From an uncultured Spartobacteria bacterium (lineage in GTDB: Bacteria > Verrucomicrobiota > Verrucomicrobiia > Chthoniobacterales > JAATET01), in the NCBI GenBank assembly GCA_937901895.1, contig CALGTD010000111.1, positions 1-53,800 on the forward strand: DNA of 53,800 nucleotides. Direction: 5' to 3'. Below, piece after piece: positions 10,265-19,587 of this stretch. The position numbers and the translations under genes are program-made. The notes below the pieces were generated by a model. It was not told the origin of the DNA. It searched no databases and saw nothing but the letters and a program-made list of their open reading frames with translations. The stretch's first letter is position 1; every line of letters begins with the position of its first letter.

Positions 10265-13200
10265 TTATCTCCGCCGCTTCATGCTCCATGCGGTGGCGGT
10301 AAGGCCGAAACCGAGAAGCAGGACGGTGGCCGGCTCGGGGATGGCGGCGAAGTTGCTCAGCAGCACGTCGCCGTTCGCGTAGTCGTAGGTGATCGTGAAC
10401 GAGCCGACGACCTCCGAGTCGCCTTTCCATGCGAGGACGCGCGCGCCATCGGGCAGACCGGCAAACGTGCCGACGAGCGACTCACCATCGAGGATCTCGT
10501 AAATCACATCCGGCAACGGCATCCAGTTCGGGCTCACCACGAGCCGGATCTCGCCGTCGAGGGTGATCGTCTCCGCGACGAGCGTGCCGAAGCCGTAGAG
10601 GTTCATGCCGAGGAGTCCGCCATGGATCGTCGTAACGCCGTCGGCCGCCAGCTCGACCGCGCCGGTGACCTCCACCCAGCTGCGGATGTCGAGGACGCCT
10701 TCGTTGCGAAGCACGCCCTTGCCGCCCAGCACCAGCTCGGCTTCCTGCATCTCGAGCGAACCGGTGTTCACGAGCCCGCCTTTGAGTTCCAGATGATGAC
10801 CGAGCAGGCGAAGTCTGCCTTCGTTGCGGCTGAGGCCGCGGAGCGCATTCGATCCGTTGTTGGAGTCCTGGATCGAAATCGCCTTCCCGGCCAGCGTGAG
10901 CGAGGCTCCGGCTCCGATGGTTTCAATGTGTGCGCCCTTCCACGCGAGCACGACGGGATTCGGATCGGAGGAAACGATGTCGATCGTGCCGCCGGTCAAT
11001 GTCGTGCCCACCTGCTGGGCAAGCGCGCCATTGATCTCGAAGCGGAGCGGATCGCCAAACCCCGGGCCTTGAAGCTGAAGGTTGCCCGACACCGAAAGGT
11101 CGCCCTTCGTCGTGAAGCTGCTCGTCACAGCGAGCTGTCCGTCGATGGCCTCCAGATTCGCGAGCGCGGATTCGCCCGTGGTCGAGTTGGTGAGTTTGCC
11201 GTCGAGGAACAGGTTGATGGCCGCGTTCTCCCCGATGCGACGAATGTCAAAGTCGGTCGCGCTCAGCTCGCCGGTCAGCCAGTAGGTGCCGCCGGTGAGT
11301 TCGCCCTCGGGCGTGAGGTTGCCCATGCGACCGGTGACGACGAGTTTCGAACCTTCCCAGGCCTCGAGCCAGCCTTCGTTGGTGAAGTCGCCGGCCACCG
11401 TGACGTTCGCGGCCTGCAGGTTGATGGAACCAATGTCGCCGACCGCAAGATTCCCCGAAAAGGCGAGGTCCTGGTTGGTCAACCGCAGCTCGCCCTGCAC
11501 CTCGCGCAAATTCCGCAGCGCGTTTTCGTGCGTCAGCCGATCGCGAAGGACGGAGCCGGCGCCATCGAGAATCACGGCGGCGTTTTCGCCGATGACCTCG
11601 ATGTCCGCGCCGTTCCATTCAAGCACCGTTGACGATCCGCTCGAGCTGCTCACGCGGTAACTTCCCGCCGTGAGCACGCCATCCTGCAGCTGCACCAGCT
11701 CGTTCCTGACGGTGAAGAGGGCCCCGTCCTCGACGGACAGGCTCCTCTCGTTGTCGAGGACGCCGGAGACGGTCACCGTGAGATCCCTGTCGAGGCCGAT
11801 GATTCGCGTCGTCCCGGTGTTCGCGAATCCGCCCATGACTTCGAGCGAGCCATTACCCACGAGGTCCAGAGGCGCCCTCTGGGTGAGGTCGCCGCCAATC
11901 CATGCCGAGAACGAGCCGGCCTCTCCGTCGCGAAGAATGGTCTCTCCCTCGTTCACAAAGTTCCCGGAAACATGCAGCGTCGTCTCGCCGTTCATGACGA
12001 ACGAGCCCGACTGCGTGAAGTTGCTCCACGTGGTGACGTCGATCTTGTCCCAGCCTTTGTCGCCGACCTTGAGGCTTCCCGTGTTCACGATGTCGCCCTC
12101 CACGGTGAGCGCGCCGGCGCCATCCATCGTGAACTCCCCGGCCTGCTCGAATCGGCCATCCACCGTCACGAGAACGTCGCTGCCCCAGTAGAGACCGACC
12201 CCGGTGGTGCCCGTGTTTGTGAAGTCGCCCTTCACGTCGAGTGCGTTCTCCCCATCCACCTCCAGCTTGCCGGCCTGTTCGAGATTGCCGGCCACCGCGA
12301 CGCTTCCGTTGTCCGAATAAAACGAGCCGCTCGTGCCAATCTTCAGGTCTCCCGAGAGATCGGTCTGCTGCCCGATGAGTCGCAGGCTGCCATTCACCTC
12401 GCGCAGGTTCCGCAGCGCGTTGTCACCCGTGACCCGGTCACTCATGCTCGCGGAGGCGCCATCGAGAACGATGGAGGCTTCCTCCCCGATCACGTGGATG
12501 TCCGCGCCGGTCCATTTGAACGCGGCAAACGAGTCCCGCTGCGCGACCACCCGGTAGGTCCCCGCAGTGAGCACGCCATCCTGCAGCTGCGCGAGACCAC
12601 CCTCCACCGTAAAGGACACCTCGGACGGATCGGGCGAGCGACCATAGGTCGAGATCAACAGATCGCCCGTGTTGTCGAGAACGCCCCCCACCGTGATGGC
12701 AAGGCTTTCCACACCCGCCGGGGAACCCTGGCCACGTCCGTTGTAGAACCGGGTCTCGCCCGTGTTCACAAAGTCGCCCGCGACGTCGATCGTGCCCTGC
12801 CCTTCCACCTCGAACGTCCCGCTCTGCTCGAAGTTGCCACCGACGGTCATCTCGACGAGGCTCACGCCTCCGGAAAAACGCGTGATGATGCTCGTTTCCC
12901 CGGAGTTGAGGAAATCCCCTCCCACCTCAATCGAGCCGGAACCCCTGAACGAGAGCCTGTTCCCCTGCTCCACGTCGCCGCCAAAGGTGACCGCATACGT
13001 GCCACCGCCGGGAGCATCCACGAGCGCGAACCCGGTGTTCACAAACCGCCCCGTCACCTCGAGTTCTCCGTCCACCTCGAACCGGCCAGCCTGCTCGAGA
13101 TCCCCGTTCACCTCGCCGGAGTTCAGGGTCACGTCCCCGGTTTCGCCGATCTTCAGGGCATTAAAGACCGTGTGGTCGGCGACGCCCAGGAGTCCATTCA

Positions 13201-14617
13201 CCTCGCGCAGATTGCGCAGCGCATTCTCACCCGTCTCGCGATCGCGAATGCCCCCTCCCCTTCCAACAAACACGGCCACCCCGGTGCTGATCACCTCGAT
13301 GTCCGCGCCCTTCCATTCCAGGATCGCCGTCGCATTTCCATTCGTGTAAACGGAGTAATCGCCCGCCGTGAGCACGCCGTTCTGCAGTTGCCCGAGCCCT
13401 CCCTGAATGGAAACAGTCGTCACGGTCTCCTTGCCGGAATCCTCCGAAGAAAACACAGTCAGGCGGCCCGTGTTATCCAGGTCGCCCGCCACCATCGCGG
13501 TGAGCGACCCGGCATAGAAATTTGCAAAGGTCACGTAGCTCGTATTGACGAGATCGCCGCCAATCTCCACCGAGCCTTTGGCATTGACGGTGAGTTCCCC
13601 CTCCTGCCGGAGATCACCGCCGATCTTCAGCGCCACTTCGCTCTCGGAATAGGTGCCGAAGTTCATCATGCCCGAGTTCACGAGATGGCCTGTGACATCG
13701 ATGGATCCACTGCCATGGAACTGCATGTCGCCGGTCTGCTCGAAATCGCCGCCGACGGTGAGCGAAAAGGTGATCTCATCCTCGAAAGCGACCCCGAAAG
13801 AAGACTTCCCGGAATGCACGAAATTCTCCGCGACCGTGATGGAGCCCTCCTCCCGGATGCGGAGGTTTCCGCCCTGCTCGAAGCGCCCATCGACATTCAC
13901 CGTCGCGTTCTTCAGCTCGACCGTGGAATTCTTCGTCGTCGCAAGGTTGCCGGCGAAGTCGTAGTCGCCCTCCTGCAACTTCAGCTCCCCCCGCACCTCC
14001 TGGAGTCCGGCAAGCGCACTGTCGCCGCTCACGCTGTCGCGCAGCCGGCCGGCGCCGCCGGTCACCGTGAGCGAGCCATCCGCGCCAATCGTGTGAATGG
14101 CCGCATCCTTCCATTGCACGTAGTCTCCAGCGCCGCCCGCGACCTCGAGCTTGAACTGGTCAAAGACATCGGTGGCAAACGCAGCCACCGAGCCGAGATC
14201 CACCTGCGAGTCGGTGACGGACAAAACGAGCCTGCCCGGACTCCACGGAACATTGCCGCCCAGCGTCGTCCCGCCGGTCACCGTGAGCGCGGCATCCGTC
14301 ACGATCAGGCGTCCGCGCTCAAACGCGAGATTCCCGATCGTGACCTCCGCGCCCTCGAGCGTGACCGTGCGAAGCACGTCCGAACTCCAAGCATCGATGC
14401 GCGCATTGAAGGAATCTTCACCAACGTTGTTGGGCACGCCGGCGGACCAATTCGGCGCGTCCATCCAGTTCCCGTTGCCTTCCGCGATCCACTCGGTGTC
14501 GATCTCCACCGCCCGCGCGGAAAGGGCGGTCAGCACGCAGGCTGCAATCGCGAAGCTTCGCGAATTCCACACGGCACACCCGCCTTTCCGACGGGAACGA
14601 CAAACATCTCTCTTCAT
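10265..14617 (-). CDS. 1450-residue repeat-rich surface protein with PEP-CTERM anchor
   Basis: Secreted protein with signal peptide (residues about 15-36, FAIAACVLTALSARA) and PEP-CTERM tail (AIPEPATVLLLGFGLTATAW, then KRRR). Between them lies a regular array: short beta-strand repeats of the form 'GGDL(V)NTG...F', punctuated by a longer module containing LQDGVLTAGTYRV, W-x-GADI-x-VIG and TGENALRNLREVNG. The composition (Gly, Thr, Val, Asn; few Cys or Lys) and short periodicity suggest a right-handed beta-helix, as in autotransporter passenger domains, but there is no autotransporter barrel. The start of the mature protein (GNWMDAPNWSAGVPN) resembles autotransporter-repeat proteins. It is probably an adhesin or matrix protein. 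The long open frame on the opposite strand is a shadow. Confidence 0.9.
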   Translation of the reverse strand: MKRDVCRSRRKGGCAVWNSRSFAIAACVLTALSARAVEIDTEWIAEGNGNWMDAPNWSAGVPNNVGEDSFNARIDAWSSDVLRTVTLEGAEVTIGNLAFERGRLIVTDAALTVTGGTTLGGNVPWSPGRLVLSVTDSQVDLGSVAAFATDVFDQFKLEVAGGAGDYVQWKDAAIHTIGADGSLTVTGGAGRLRDSVSGDSALAGLQEVRGELKLQEGDYDFAGNLATTKNSTVELKNATVNVDGRFEQGGNLRIREEGSITVAENFVHSGKSSFGVAFEDEITFSLTVGGDFEQTGDMQFHGSGSIDVTGHLVNSGMMNFGTYSESEVALKIGGDLRQEGELTVNAKGSVEIGGDLVNTSYVTFANFYAGSLTAMVAGDLDNTGRLTVFSSEDSGKETVTTVSIQGGLGQLQNGVLTAGDYSVYTNGNATAILEWKGADIEVISTGVAVFVGRGGGIRDRETGENALRNLREVNGLLGVADHTVFNALKIGETGDVTLNSGEVNGDLEQAGRFEVDGELEVTGRFVNTGFALVDAPGGGTYAVTFGGDVEQGNRLSFRGSGSIEVGGDFLNSGETSIITRFSGGVSLVEMTVGGNFEQSGTFEVEGQGTIDVAGDFVNTGETRFYNGRGQGSPAGVESLAITVGGVLDNTGDLLISTYGRSPDPSEVSFTVEGGLAQLQDGVLTAGTYRVVAQRDSFAAFKWTGADIHVIGEEASIVLDGASASMSDRVTGDNALRNLREVNGSLRLIGQQTDLSGDLKIGTSGSFYSDNGSVAVAGNLEQAGKLEVDGENALDVKGDFTNTGTTGVGLYWGSDVLVTVDGRFEQAGEFTMDGAGALTVEGDIVNTGSLKVGDKGWDKIDVTTWSNFTQSGSFVMNGETTLHVSGNFVNEGETILRDGEAGSFSAWIGGDLTQRAPLDLVGNGSLEVMGGFANTGTTRIIGLDRDLTVTVSGVLDNERSLSVEDGALFTVRNELVQLQDGVLTAGSYRVSSSSGSSTVLEWNGADIEVIGENAAVILDGAGSVLRDRLTHENALRNLREVQGELRLTNQDLAFSGNLAVGDIGSINLQAANVTVAGDFTNEGWLEAWEGSKLVVTGRMGNLTPEGELTGGTYWLTGELSATDFDIRRIGENAAINLFLDGKLTNSTTGESALANLEAIDGQLAVTSSFTTKGDLSVSGNLQLQGPGFGDPLRFEINGALAQQVGTTLTGGTIDIVSSDPNPVVLAWKGAHIETIGAGASLTLAGKAISIQDSNNGSNALRGLSRNEGRLRLLGHHLELKGGLVNTGSLEMQEAELVLGGKGVLRNEGVLDIRSWVEVTGAVELAADGVTTIHGGLLGMNLYGFGTLVAETITLDGEIRLVVSPNWMPLPDVIYEILDGESLVGTFAGLPDGARVLAWKGDSEVVGSFTITYDYANGDVLLSNFAAIPEPATVLLLGFGLTATAWSMKRRR
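10802..14113 (-). repeat. Six imperfect protein-coding modules in the surface protein
   Basis: A module of roughly 75 residues recurs at residues about 169-214 (partial), 405-478, 673-747, 971-1046, 1098-1163 and 1196-1272. The best three (bases about 13184-13405, 12377-12601, 11480-11707) share LQ(D/N)GVLTAGxY, (E/K)W(K/T/N)GADI and ENALRNLRE-like segments. The two nearest the C-terminus are worn (GELTGGTYWL, AWKGAHIETIG). Spacing between the best copies is about 270-300 residues, filled with shorter NTG-type repeats. Confidence 0.75.
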
Positions 14618-14867
14618 AGGGAAATCTCGAAGGCGCGGCCCAATTCGAACCGCGCGCGGAAACGGCCCCCGCAGGCGACACGATGGTCATCGAGCCGATC
14701 ACATATGGTTTTGCGCAGGCGCTCGCTACCAAGTTTTCTACTTAAAGTGAAGATGGAAAAAGGCTTACAGCCGTTTCGAGCGCGCAGAGTCCTTCTCAAG
14801 CCTCGTTCTTCGGTCGAGCACGCTTCCTGATCGTTGCGACATTTTCTTCAAGCCCGCAGATCTCCCG

Positions 14868-17081
14868 TTGGGACACCGCGTTCCTGCAGACCAGCTGCAG
14901 AAAGGCGGTAGACTATCGGTCGCGGCTGGGCCAAAAAAGGGCGTCACCAACTCCCTCTTCGCCATTAATCCTCCCCCTGCAATCGACCACGAAGCGCGAT
15001 TTCGCGAAGAGATCGCACGCACGAATTTCGTGCGCATGACGTGGCTCGCCGTCACCAGCACGACGCTTACGATCACGTTTACCGTGGCGAACCTGATGAC
15101 GGAGCGCGCCTGGGACGTGTTCGCCTTGCAGACCTTCGACATTGCCGGCTCCGCCATTTTCGTGGTGCTGTTTCTGCTGGGAATGCGGCACCGCCTTCCG
15201 ACGTGGATGCGCTGGCCCCTGAGCCCCGCCTACTTCGCATTCTGGCTGGCCCTCATGACCGGTTATTATTTTCAGACGCTCCCGCGTTACGGCGAGAACA
15301 TGGCCTTCGCAGTGGGAATCGTCACGCCGTCGATCCTGATCCTGCTCCCGCCGCGCTGGATGCTTTCCCTGTTGCTGCCGTGCTTCGCGGTCTTCGTCGG
15401 AATCCAGGTGGGCATTCCCTCGGTGAATGTGGACCGGCCGGTCGAAGCCATTTTTGGATCGGTGATGACGGGCTCACTCGCGGTGCTCGTCGGCGCCCTT
15501 GCCTCCTGGTTCCTTTACTCCGCGCGGCGGACAAACTTCGAAAAGGAACGGAAACTGGCAGATCAGGCGACGGAACTGGGCCGGGCGGAATCGAACATGC
15601 GCGCGATTCTCGAAAACATCCCGTTCCAGGCGTGGTTGAAGGACGTGGACTCGCGGTTCGTCGCAGTGAACCGCTCCTTCGCAGAGGCGCACGGGCTGCC
15701 TCTCGAATCCATCGTCGGAAAGACCCTGGAGGACATCTATCCGGAGTCCCGCGCCTCGCTGTATCGGAGCGAGGACCTCGCGATCATGCAATCCCGCGAG
15801 CGCATCCACCTCGAGCAAAGCGCGGAGCTGGAAAACGGCGAAACCGTCTGGTTCGAGGTCTTCAAAAGTCCGGTTGTCGACGAACACGGCAAATGCATCG
15901 GCACCTCGGGTATTGCCCGCGATGTGACCGAGCGCCGCCGGATGGAGGATCAACTCCTCGCCGCAAACCGCGCAAAATCGGAGTTTCTCGCGGCGATGAG
16001 TCACGAGATCCGCACGCCAATGAACAGCGTGCTCGGTTACGCCCAGCTCCTCCACGACCTGCCGCTCGACGAAACGCAACGCGAATACGTCGAATCCATC
16101 CTCGGCAGCGGCCGCATCCTTCTGGGCGTCATCAACGATATCCTCGATTTCTCGAAGATCGATGCGGGGCAACTCACGCTCACCCCGACCACGTTTTCCC
16201 TCCGGCCACTGCTCGACCGGTCCGTTCGCATGTTCGAGCCGGAGGCCGCAGCGAAAGGACTCGAACTCCGGCAGGAAATCGACGCATCGGTGCCGGTTCA
16301 ATGCTGCGCCGACGCGGTGCGAATCGAGCAGATCCTGGTGAACCTCCTGTCGAACGCGGTGAAGTTCACCGAGCGCGGCAGCGTGATCCTGCGTGCGAAT
16401 AGCGAGGCTCCGGGCGTGATCCGGTTCGACATTGTGGACACCGGCATTGGCATCGCCCCCGATCAGCTCCAACGGCTCTTCCGTCCATTCAGCCAGGCCG
16501 ACACCTCGATTGCCCGCCGGTTCAGCGGCACCGGACTGGGACTCGTCATCAGTCAGCGCCTGTGTGAGCTGATGGGAGGGAGAATCGCCGTCGAGACCGA
16601 ACCCGGGAAAGGCTCCTGTTTCAGCGCAATCATCCAGGTCGAGCCTGTCGAAGCGGAGGCCACGCCTCCTTCGAATGAAACGCCGCCTCCTCCTCCGGAC
16701 CTCTCGGATCTGCGCGTGCTCGTTGTCGAGGACAATGCCGCAAACCGCAGGCTCGTTTCCGTGATTCTGCAGCGCTGGAAAATCCATGCCGCCCTTGCGG
16801 AAGGCGGGGAGCAGGCGCTCGAGATGTGGAAAAATTCCGTATTCGACGCCGTTCTGATGGACGTGCAGATGCCAGGAATGGACGGACTCGAGACGTCGCG
16901 GAGGATGCGCGATATCGAAGCTGCGGATTCCCGCCGTCCGCGGGCGCGGATCATTGCACTGACGGGCCTTGCCATGGCCGGCGATCAGGAGCGCTGCACC
17001 AGCGCGGGGATGGACGACTATCTCACGAAGCCAATCCATCCCCCAAGTCTGGAGGCGGCGCTTCTGCGGGCGCGGCGATGA
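14868..17081 (+). CDS. Hybrid sensor histidine kinase with PAS and receiver domains
   Basis: Membrane sensor kinase of up to 737 residues. Order: about six transmembrane helices (58-225), a PAS domain (about 245-360, ILENIPFQAWLKDVDSRFVAVN), the HisKA dimerisation domain with phospho-acceptor His 379 in MSHEIRTPMN, a HATPase domain with N box (LVNLLSNAVKFT), G1 (DTGIGI) and G2 (GTGLGL), and a C-terminal receiver with Asp 665 in LMDVQMPGMDG. Phosphate should pass from His to the fused receiver and then to an unlinked phosphotransfer protein; no partner is adjacent. The start is uncertain: TTG 14868 has no clear ribosome site, and GTG 15030 or ATG 15036 lie just before the first helix. Confidence 0.93.
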   Translation: MGHRVPADQLQKGGRLSVAAGPKKGVTNSLFAINPPPAIDHEARFREEIARTNFVRMTWLAVTSTTLTITFTVANLMTERAWDVFALQTFDIAGSAIFVVLFLLGMRHRLPTWMRWPLSPAYFAFWLALMTGYYFQTLPRYGENMAFAVGIVTPSILILLPPRWMLSLLLPCFAVFVGIQVGIPSVNVDRPVEAIFGSVMTGSLAVLVGALASWFLYSARRTNFEKERKLADQATELGRAESNMRAILENIPFQAWLKDVDSRFVAVNRSFAEAHGLPLESIVGKTLEDIYPESRASLYRSEDLAIMQSRERIHLEQSAELENGETVWFEVFKSPVVDEHGKCIGTSGIARDVTERRRMEDQLLAANRAKSEFLAAMSHEIRTPMNSVLGYAQLLHDLPLDETQREYVESILGSGRILLGVINDILDFSKIDAGQLTLTPTTFSLRPLLDRSVRMFEPEAAAKGLELRQEIDASVPVQCCADAVRIEQILVNLLSNAVKFTERGSVILRANSEAPGVIRFDIVDTGIGIAPDQLQRLFRPFSQADTSIARRFSGTGLGLVISQRLCELMGGRIAVETEPGKGSCFSAIIQVEPVEAEATPPSNETPPPPPDLSDLRVLVVEDNAANRRLVSVILQRWKIHAALAEGGEQALEMWKNSVFDAVLMDVQMPGMDGLETSRRMRDIEAADSRRPRARIIALTGLAMAGDQERCTSAGMDDYLTKPIHPPSLEAALLRARR

Positions 17082-17103
17082 TCCGCACCCGCAGCGACGA
17101 ATG

Positions 17104-17475
17104 TCAGCTCATGCTGTGCAATCCCACGACATTGCCTTCGGGATCCTCGAAAATGCCGATAAATCCGTGCGGCGGAATCGCCAGTCGATCGCGAAGCACT
17201 TTCCCGCCCGCCTTGGAAATCCGCGCGAGCACGGCATCGAGATCTCCCTCGACGTTGAGATAGACGAGCGTGCCTCCCGGACCGGGATTGAAGCCTTCCA
17301 TTTTCGTAATGGCGCCGCCAACGCCGTTTTCCCCGCCTTCCGAGAACAATCCCATCTGACACTCGCCGCAGGTCGCTGGAGCAAGGGTCCGGCCAAGGAT
17401 TTCTTCGTAGAAGGCCTTCGCCTTCGCGAAGTCGGTGACAAAAATTTCAAACCAGTTCAGTGCGTTGTCTTTCAT
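17104..17475 (-). CDS. VOC-family (glyoxalase-like) protein
   Basis: 123-residue single-domain protein of the vicinal oxygen chelate superfamily. It starts with the typical NWFEIFVTDFAKAKAFYEEILG and has the second half-repeat GGTLVYLNVEGDLDAVLARISKAGGKV, ending with FEDPEGNVVGLHS, where the Glu-containing strand is a metal ligand in related enzymes. Substrate unknown; many relatives detoxify aldehydes, carry resistance or act as sensors. It lies 86 bases downstream of the WYL regulator on the same strand, a common pairing, so the regulator may control it. Confidence 0.85.
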   Translation of the reverse strand: MKDNALNWFEIFVTDFAKAKAFYEEILGRTLAPATCGECQMGLFSEGGENGVGGAITKMEGFNPGPGGTLVYLNVEGDLDAVLARISKAGGKVLRDRLAIPPHGFIGIFEDPEGNVVGLHSMS

Positions 17476-17561
17476 GATGTGTGGAGTTTCGGATTTGCGG
17501 ACCGCGAACCCGTTTCGCAGTCACGTCCGGCATTCCACCACCCCGCACTGACAACCCTATG

Positions 17562-18524
17562 TCAGGAGGAAATTCGCCCGGCGTAACGGGCTGCGATTTT
17601 TGCCGCGGAATCGTGAAGAATCCGGCGAAGATTTTCCGGCTCCTCCACCTCGACCGCCGCACCAAAGCTAAGCAGCCAGCCCGTCAGCCACTCCGGCGAC
17701 CATGCGAGAATTTCCACGCGATGGTCCCCGCCAGGGAGCACCGCCTCGGACACGGAAGTGGATGGAGCCTCCGCGTGGAATCGCTCGAAGGCTTCCGCCG
17801 CGACCCGCACCGTCACCGTCTCCATCTCCTCGCATCCCTCGGTTTCCCGGCGCACGAATTCTCTCAGCGAAAAATCCTCGTGTCCGGAGAACGTCTCGCG
17901 GAGCACGCGCCAGCTCTCGATCCGGTCGAGCCGGAAATCCCGTATCGCCCGTCTCAGGCGGCACCACGCGATGAGATGCCATTGCCGGGAATAGAAGACC
18001 ATGCCGAGAGGCTCGACCGTCCGTTCGGAGAACTCGCCCCGTCCGCCGGTGTTGTAACGCAACACCACGCATTTTCGCCGCACCACCGCCTCCTGCATGG
18101 GCATCAGGTCGCAACCGCCACGCGGGATGTCGCGTCGTCCGAGATGCACGCCGACGGAGCGTTCCAGCCGGGTGACGTAATCCCGCCGGTCGGCCGGCAG
18201 GACGGAGCGGATTTTCAGCAGCGCACCTCCGATGGACCGCTTCAGGGATTCATCCGCGACCTGCTGGGTGACCTCCGCTCCCATGACAAGAGCCGCCGCC
18301 TCCTCCTCCGTAAACATCACCGGCGGCACATGGTAGCCGCGCGCAAGGCTGTATCCCACGCCGGCCTCCGCCACCACCGGCACTCCCGCCTCACCCAGCG
18401 CGGCGAGATCACGGTAGACCGTGCGCACGCTGATCTCGAAATGAGCGGCGATCTCCTCCGCCGTGATCACCCGGCGGCTTTGCAGCAGCAGGATCATCGC
18501 AGTCAGCCGGTCGATGCGATTCAT
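17562..18524 (-). CDS. YafY-type transcriptional regulator with WYL domain
   Basis: 320 residues: N-terminal HTH_11 winged helix (MNRIDRLTAMILLLQSRRVI, EIAAHFEISVRTVYRDLAAL), then a WYL domain (EPLGMVFYSRQWHLIAWCRL, about residues 170-190) and a WCX C-terminal extension (VTVRVAAEAFERF onward). WYL domains bind nucleic acid or nucleotide-like ligands and make the regulator responsive to them. The order and length are those of typical YafY-type repressors or activators. It is the first gene of an apparent two-gene unit with the VOC protein. Confidence 0.93.
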   Translation of the reverse strand: MNRIDRLTAMILLLQSRRVITAEEIAAHFEISVRTVYRDLAALGEAGVPVVAEAGVGYSLARGYHVPPVMFTEEEAAALVMGAEVTQQVADESLKRSIGGALLKIRSVLPADRRDYVTRLERSVGVHLGRRDIPRGGCDLMPMQEAVVRRKCVVLRYNTGGRGEFSERTVEPLGMVFYSRQWHLIAWCRLRRAIRDFRLDRIESWRVLRETFSGHEDFSLREFVRRETEGCEEMETVTVRVAAEAFERFHAEAPSTSVSEAVLPGGDHRVEILAWSPEWLTGWLLSFGAAVEVEEPENLRRILHDSAAKIAARYAGRISS

Positions 18525-18592
18525 GCCGCGGATTTAACCGCGACGTCCGCGAACGGCACGGAGAAATCACCGGATCTCGGCCCGCTGACCGG

Positions 18593-18748
18593 TCAGCTCT
18601 TGCGGCGGAGAAACGAAACGATCGCGAGGATCAGAAAAACAACAAAGAGAACCTGGGCAATCCAGGCCGCCGTGCCGGCGATTCCACCGAAGCCGAGAAC
18701 GGCGGCGATGATGGCAACGATCAGGAAGACAAGTGCGTAGTGGAGCAT
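18593..18748 (-). CDS. DUF1328 small membrane protein
   Basis: 51 residues, almost entirely two hydrophobic helices: MLHYALVFLIVAIIAAVLGF, then AGTAAWIAQVLFVVFLILAIV and a basic end (LRRKS). This matches the DUF1328/YtjA family of tiny inner-membrane proteins. A much longer frame is open upstream to 18955, but its extension is Cys/Ser-rich and overlaps the neighbouring gene in another frame, so ATG 18748 is the real start. Role unknown; relatives are often seen among general stress genes. It is the last of three small membrane-protein genes on this strand. Confidence 0.85.
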   Translation of the reverse strand: MLHYALVFLIVAIIAAVLGFGGIAGTAAWIAQVLFVVFLILAIVSFLRRKS

Positions 18749-18773
18749 GGGATCGGGGGTGATGTTGGTTTTG

Positions 18774-18992
18774 TCAGGAAGGAGAGACTTCGTCGCGGCC
18801 GCGGACACACTCGACGATCTTTGCAATCCCGAGGACCAGAAGAGCGGGACGCAGCAGCATGAACGCGAGCCCGAGCACGAAGCGGGGCAGGGCGCGAAAC
18901 AGCGGCATTCGGAGCAGAAGCAGAGCGCCGAGAGCGGCTCCGATCGGACCGGCAAGCCGGAGCTCAGCGGAATCGTTTTTGTGGGATTTCAT
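18774..18992 (-). CDS. Small hydrophobic membrane protein
   Basis: 72 residues with two predicted membrane segments (PIGAALGALLLLRMPLF, then VLGLAFMLLRPALLVLGIAKIV) and a polar N-terminus. No family was recognised. Its place between a DUF1328 protein and an ElaB/YqjD-like protein recalls the enterobacterial yqjD-yqjE-yqjK stress cluster, and it may be the functional counterpart of YqjE. It starts six bases after the preceding gene ends, so they are probably cotranscribed. Confidence 0.6.
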   Translation of the reverse strand: MKSHKNDSAELRLAGPIGAALGALLLLRMPLFRALPRFVLGLAFMLLRPALLVLGIAKIVECVRGRDEVSPS

Positions 18993-18998
18993 GGAATC

Positions 18999-19358
18999 TC
19001 AAATGTGACGCAGCCGTTTGCCACAACGCTCGAGAAAGGCCGGCAGTCCGCTCTTGCGGACGGCGGAACGGACATCTCCACGATCCGGCATCTGCGCCGC
19101 GATCGTGGAACCCATCTCATCGAGCCAATCCTTTACGACTTGAAGCCGTCCCGGTGGTGGGACCGCACTTCGCCGCGGAATAAGAGCCATGATGACCGCG
19201 CCGAAAAGCGCTGCGCTTCCGAGTGCAATCCATGGATTACGGCGGACGTAATATTCGGTCTCGGCCAGCGCGTCCTCCGCGCGCAGTCGGGCGGAAAGGC
19301 CCAACTCCCGACCCTTCTGTTTCAAATCTTCGAGAGACTCTGCGGTTTCCGGATTCAT
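18999..19358 (-). CDS. ElaB/YqjD-like membrane-anchored protein
   Basis: 119 residues. A helical, charged N-terminal part (ETAESLEDLKQKGRELGLSARLRAEDALAE) leads to a single hydrophobic helix introduced by YYVRRNPWIALGSAALFGAV, closely resembling the RxNPW-plus-transmembrane end of ElaB, YqjD and DUF883 proteins, which tether inactive ribosomes to the membrane in stationary phase. Unlike those proteins it continues for about 55 residues beyond the helix. An in-frame GTG at 19385 would add nine residues. Family assignment rests on this one motif and is moderate. Confidence 0.65.
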   Translation of the reverse strand: MNPETAESLEDLKQKGRELGLSARLRAEDALAETEYYVRRNPWIALGSAALFGAVIMALIPRRSAVPPPGRLQVVKDWLDEMGSTIAAQMPDRGDVRSAVRKSGLPAFLERCGKRLRHI

Positions 19359-19587
19359 GTCACCGGAAGTTCGCGCGCGGACCACAGGGCGGTTGCATGG
19401 CGAATGACGAATGCCCGCAGCGGCTGCGGGGGAATTCGGATTTCTCGGGCAATGAAACCAAGTGGCCTGTCAACGGAACATCAACCCCACGCGGCAAGCG
19501 GGAATTCGAGGCAAGGTCGATTCGCAAATTGCCGAATCGTCTGCGTCCAGATATAGATTTTCCACTCGCATCCACCCATCCACTCCC

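Noticed and set aside
11972..14830. 952-codon open frame on the plus strand opposite the large surface protein
   Set aside because: It lies antisense to a protein with a signal peptide, regular repeats and a PEP-CTERM tail. Its translation is His/Arg/Pro-rich with no domain, as expected for a shadow frame in GC-rich DNA.
18749..18955. N-terminal extension of the DUF1328 protein
   Set aside because: The extension is rich in Cys and Ser, overlaps the neighbouring small membrane gene and is absent from the family; ATG 18748 gives the normal 51-residue protein.
19411..19430. Short hairpin CCCGCAG-CGG-CTGCGGG upstream of the lipoprotein gene
   Set aside because: Three-base loop, no uridine run and no relation to a gene end; could be chance in GC-rich DNA.
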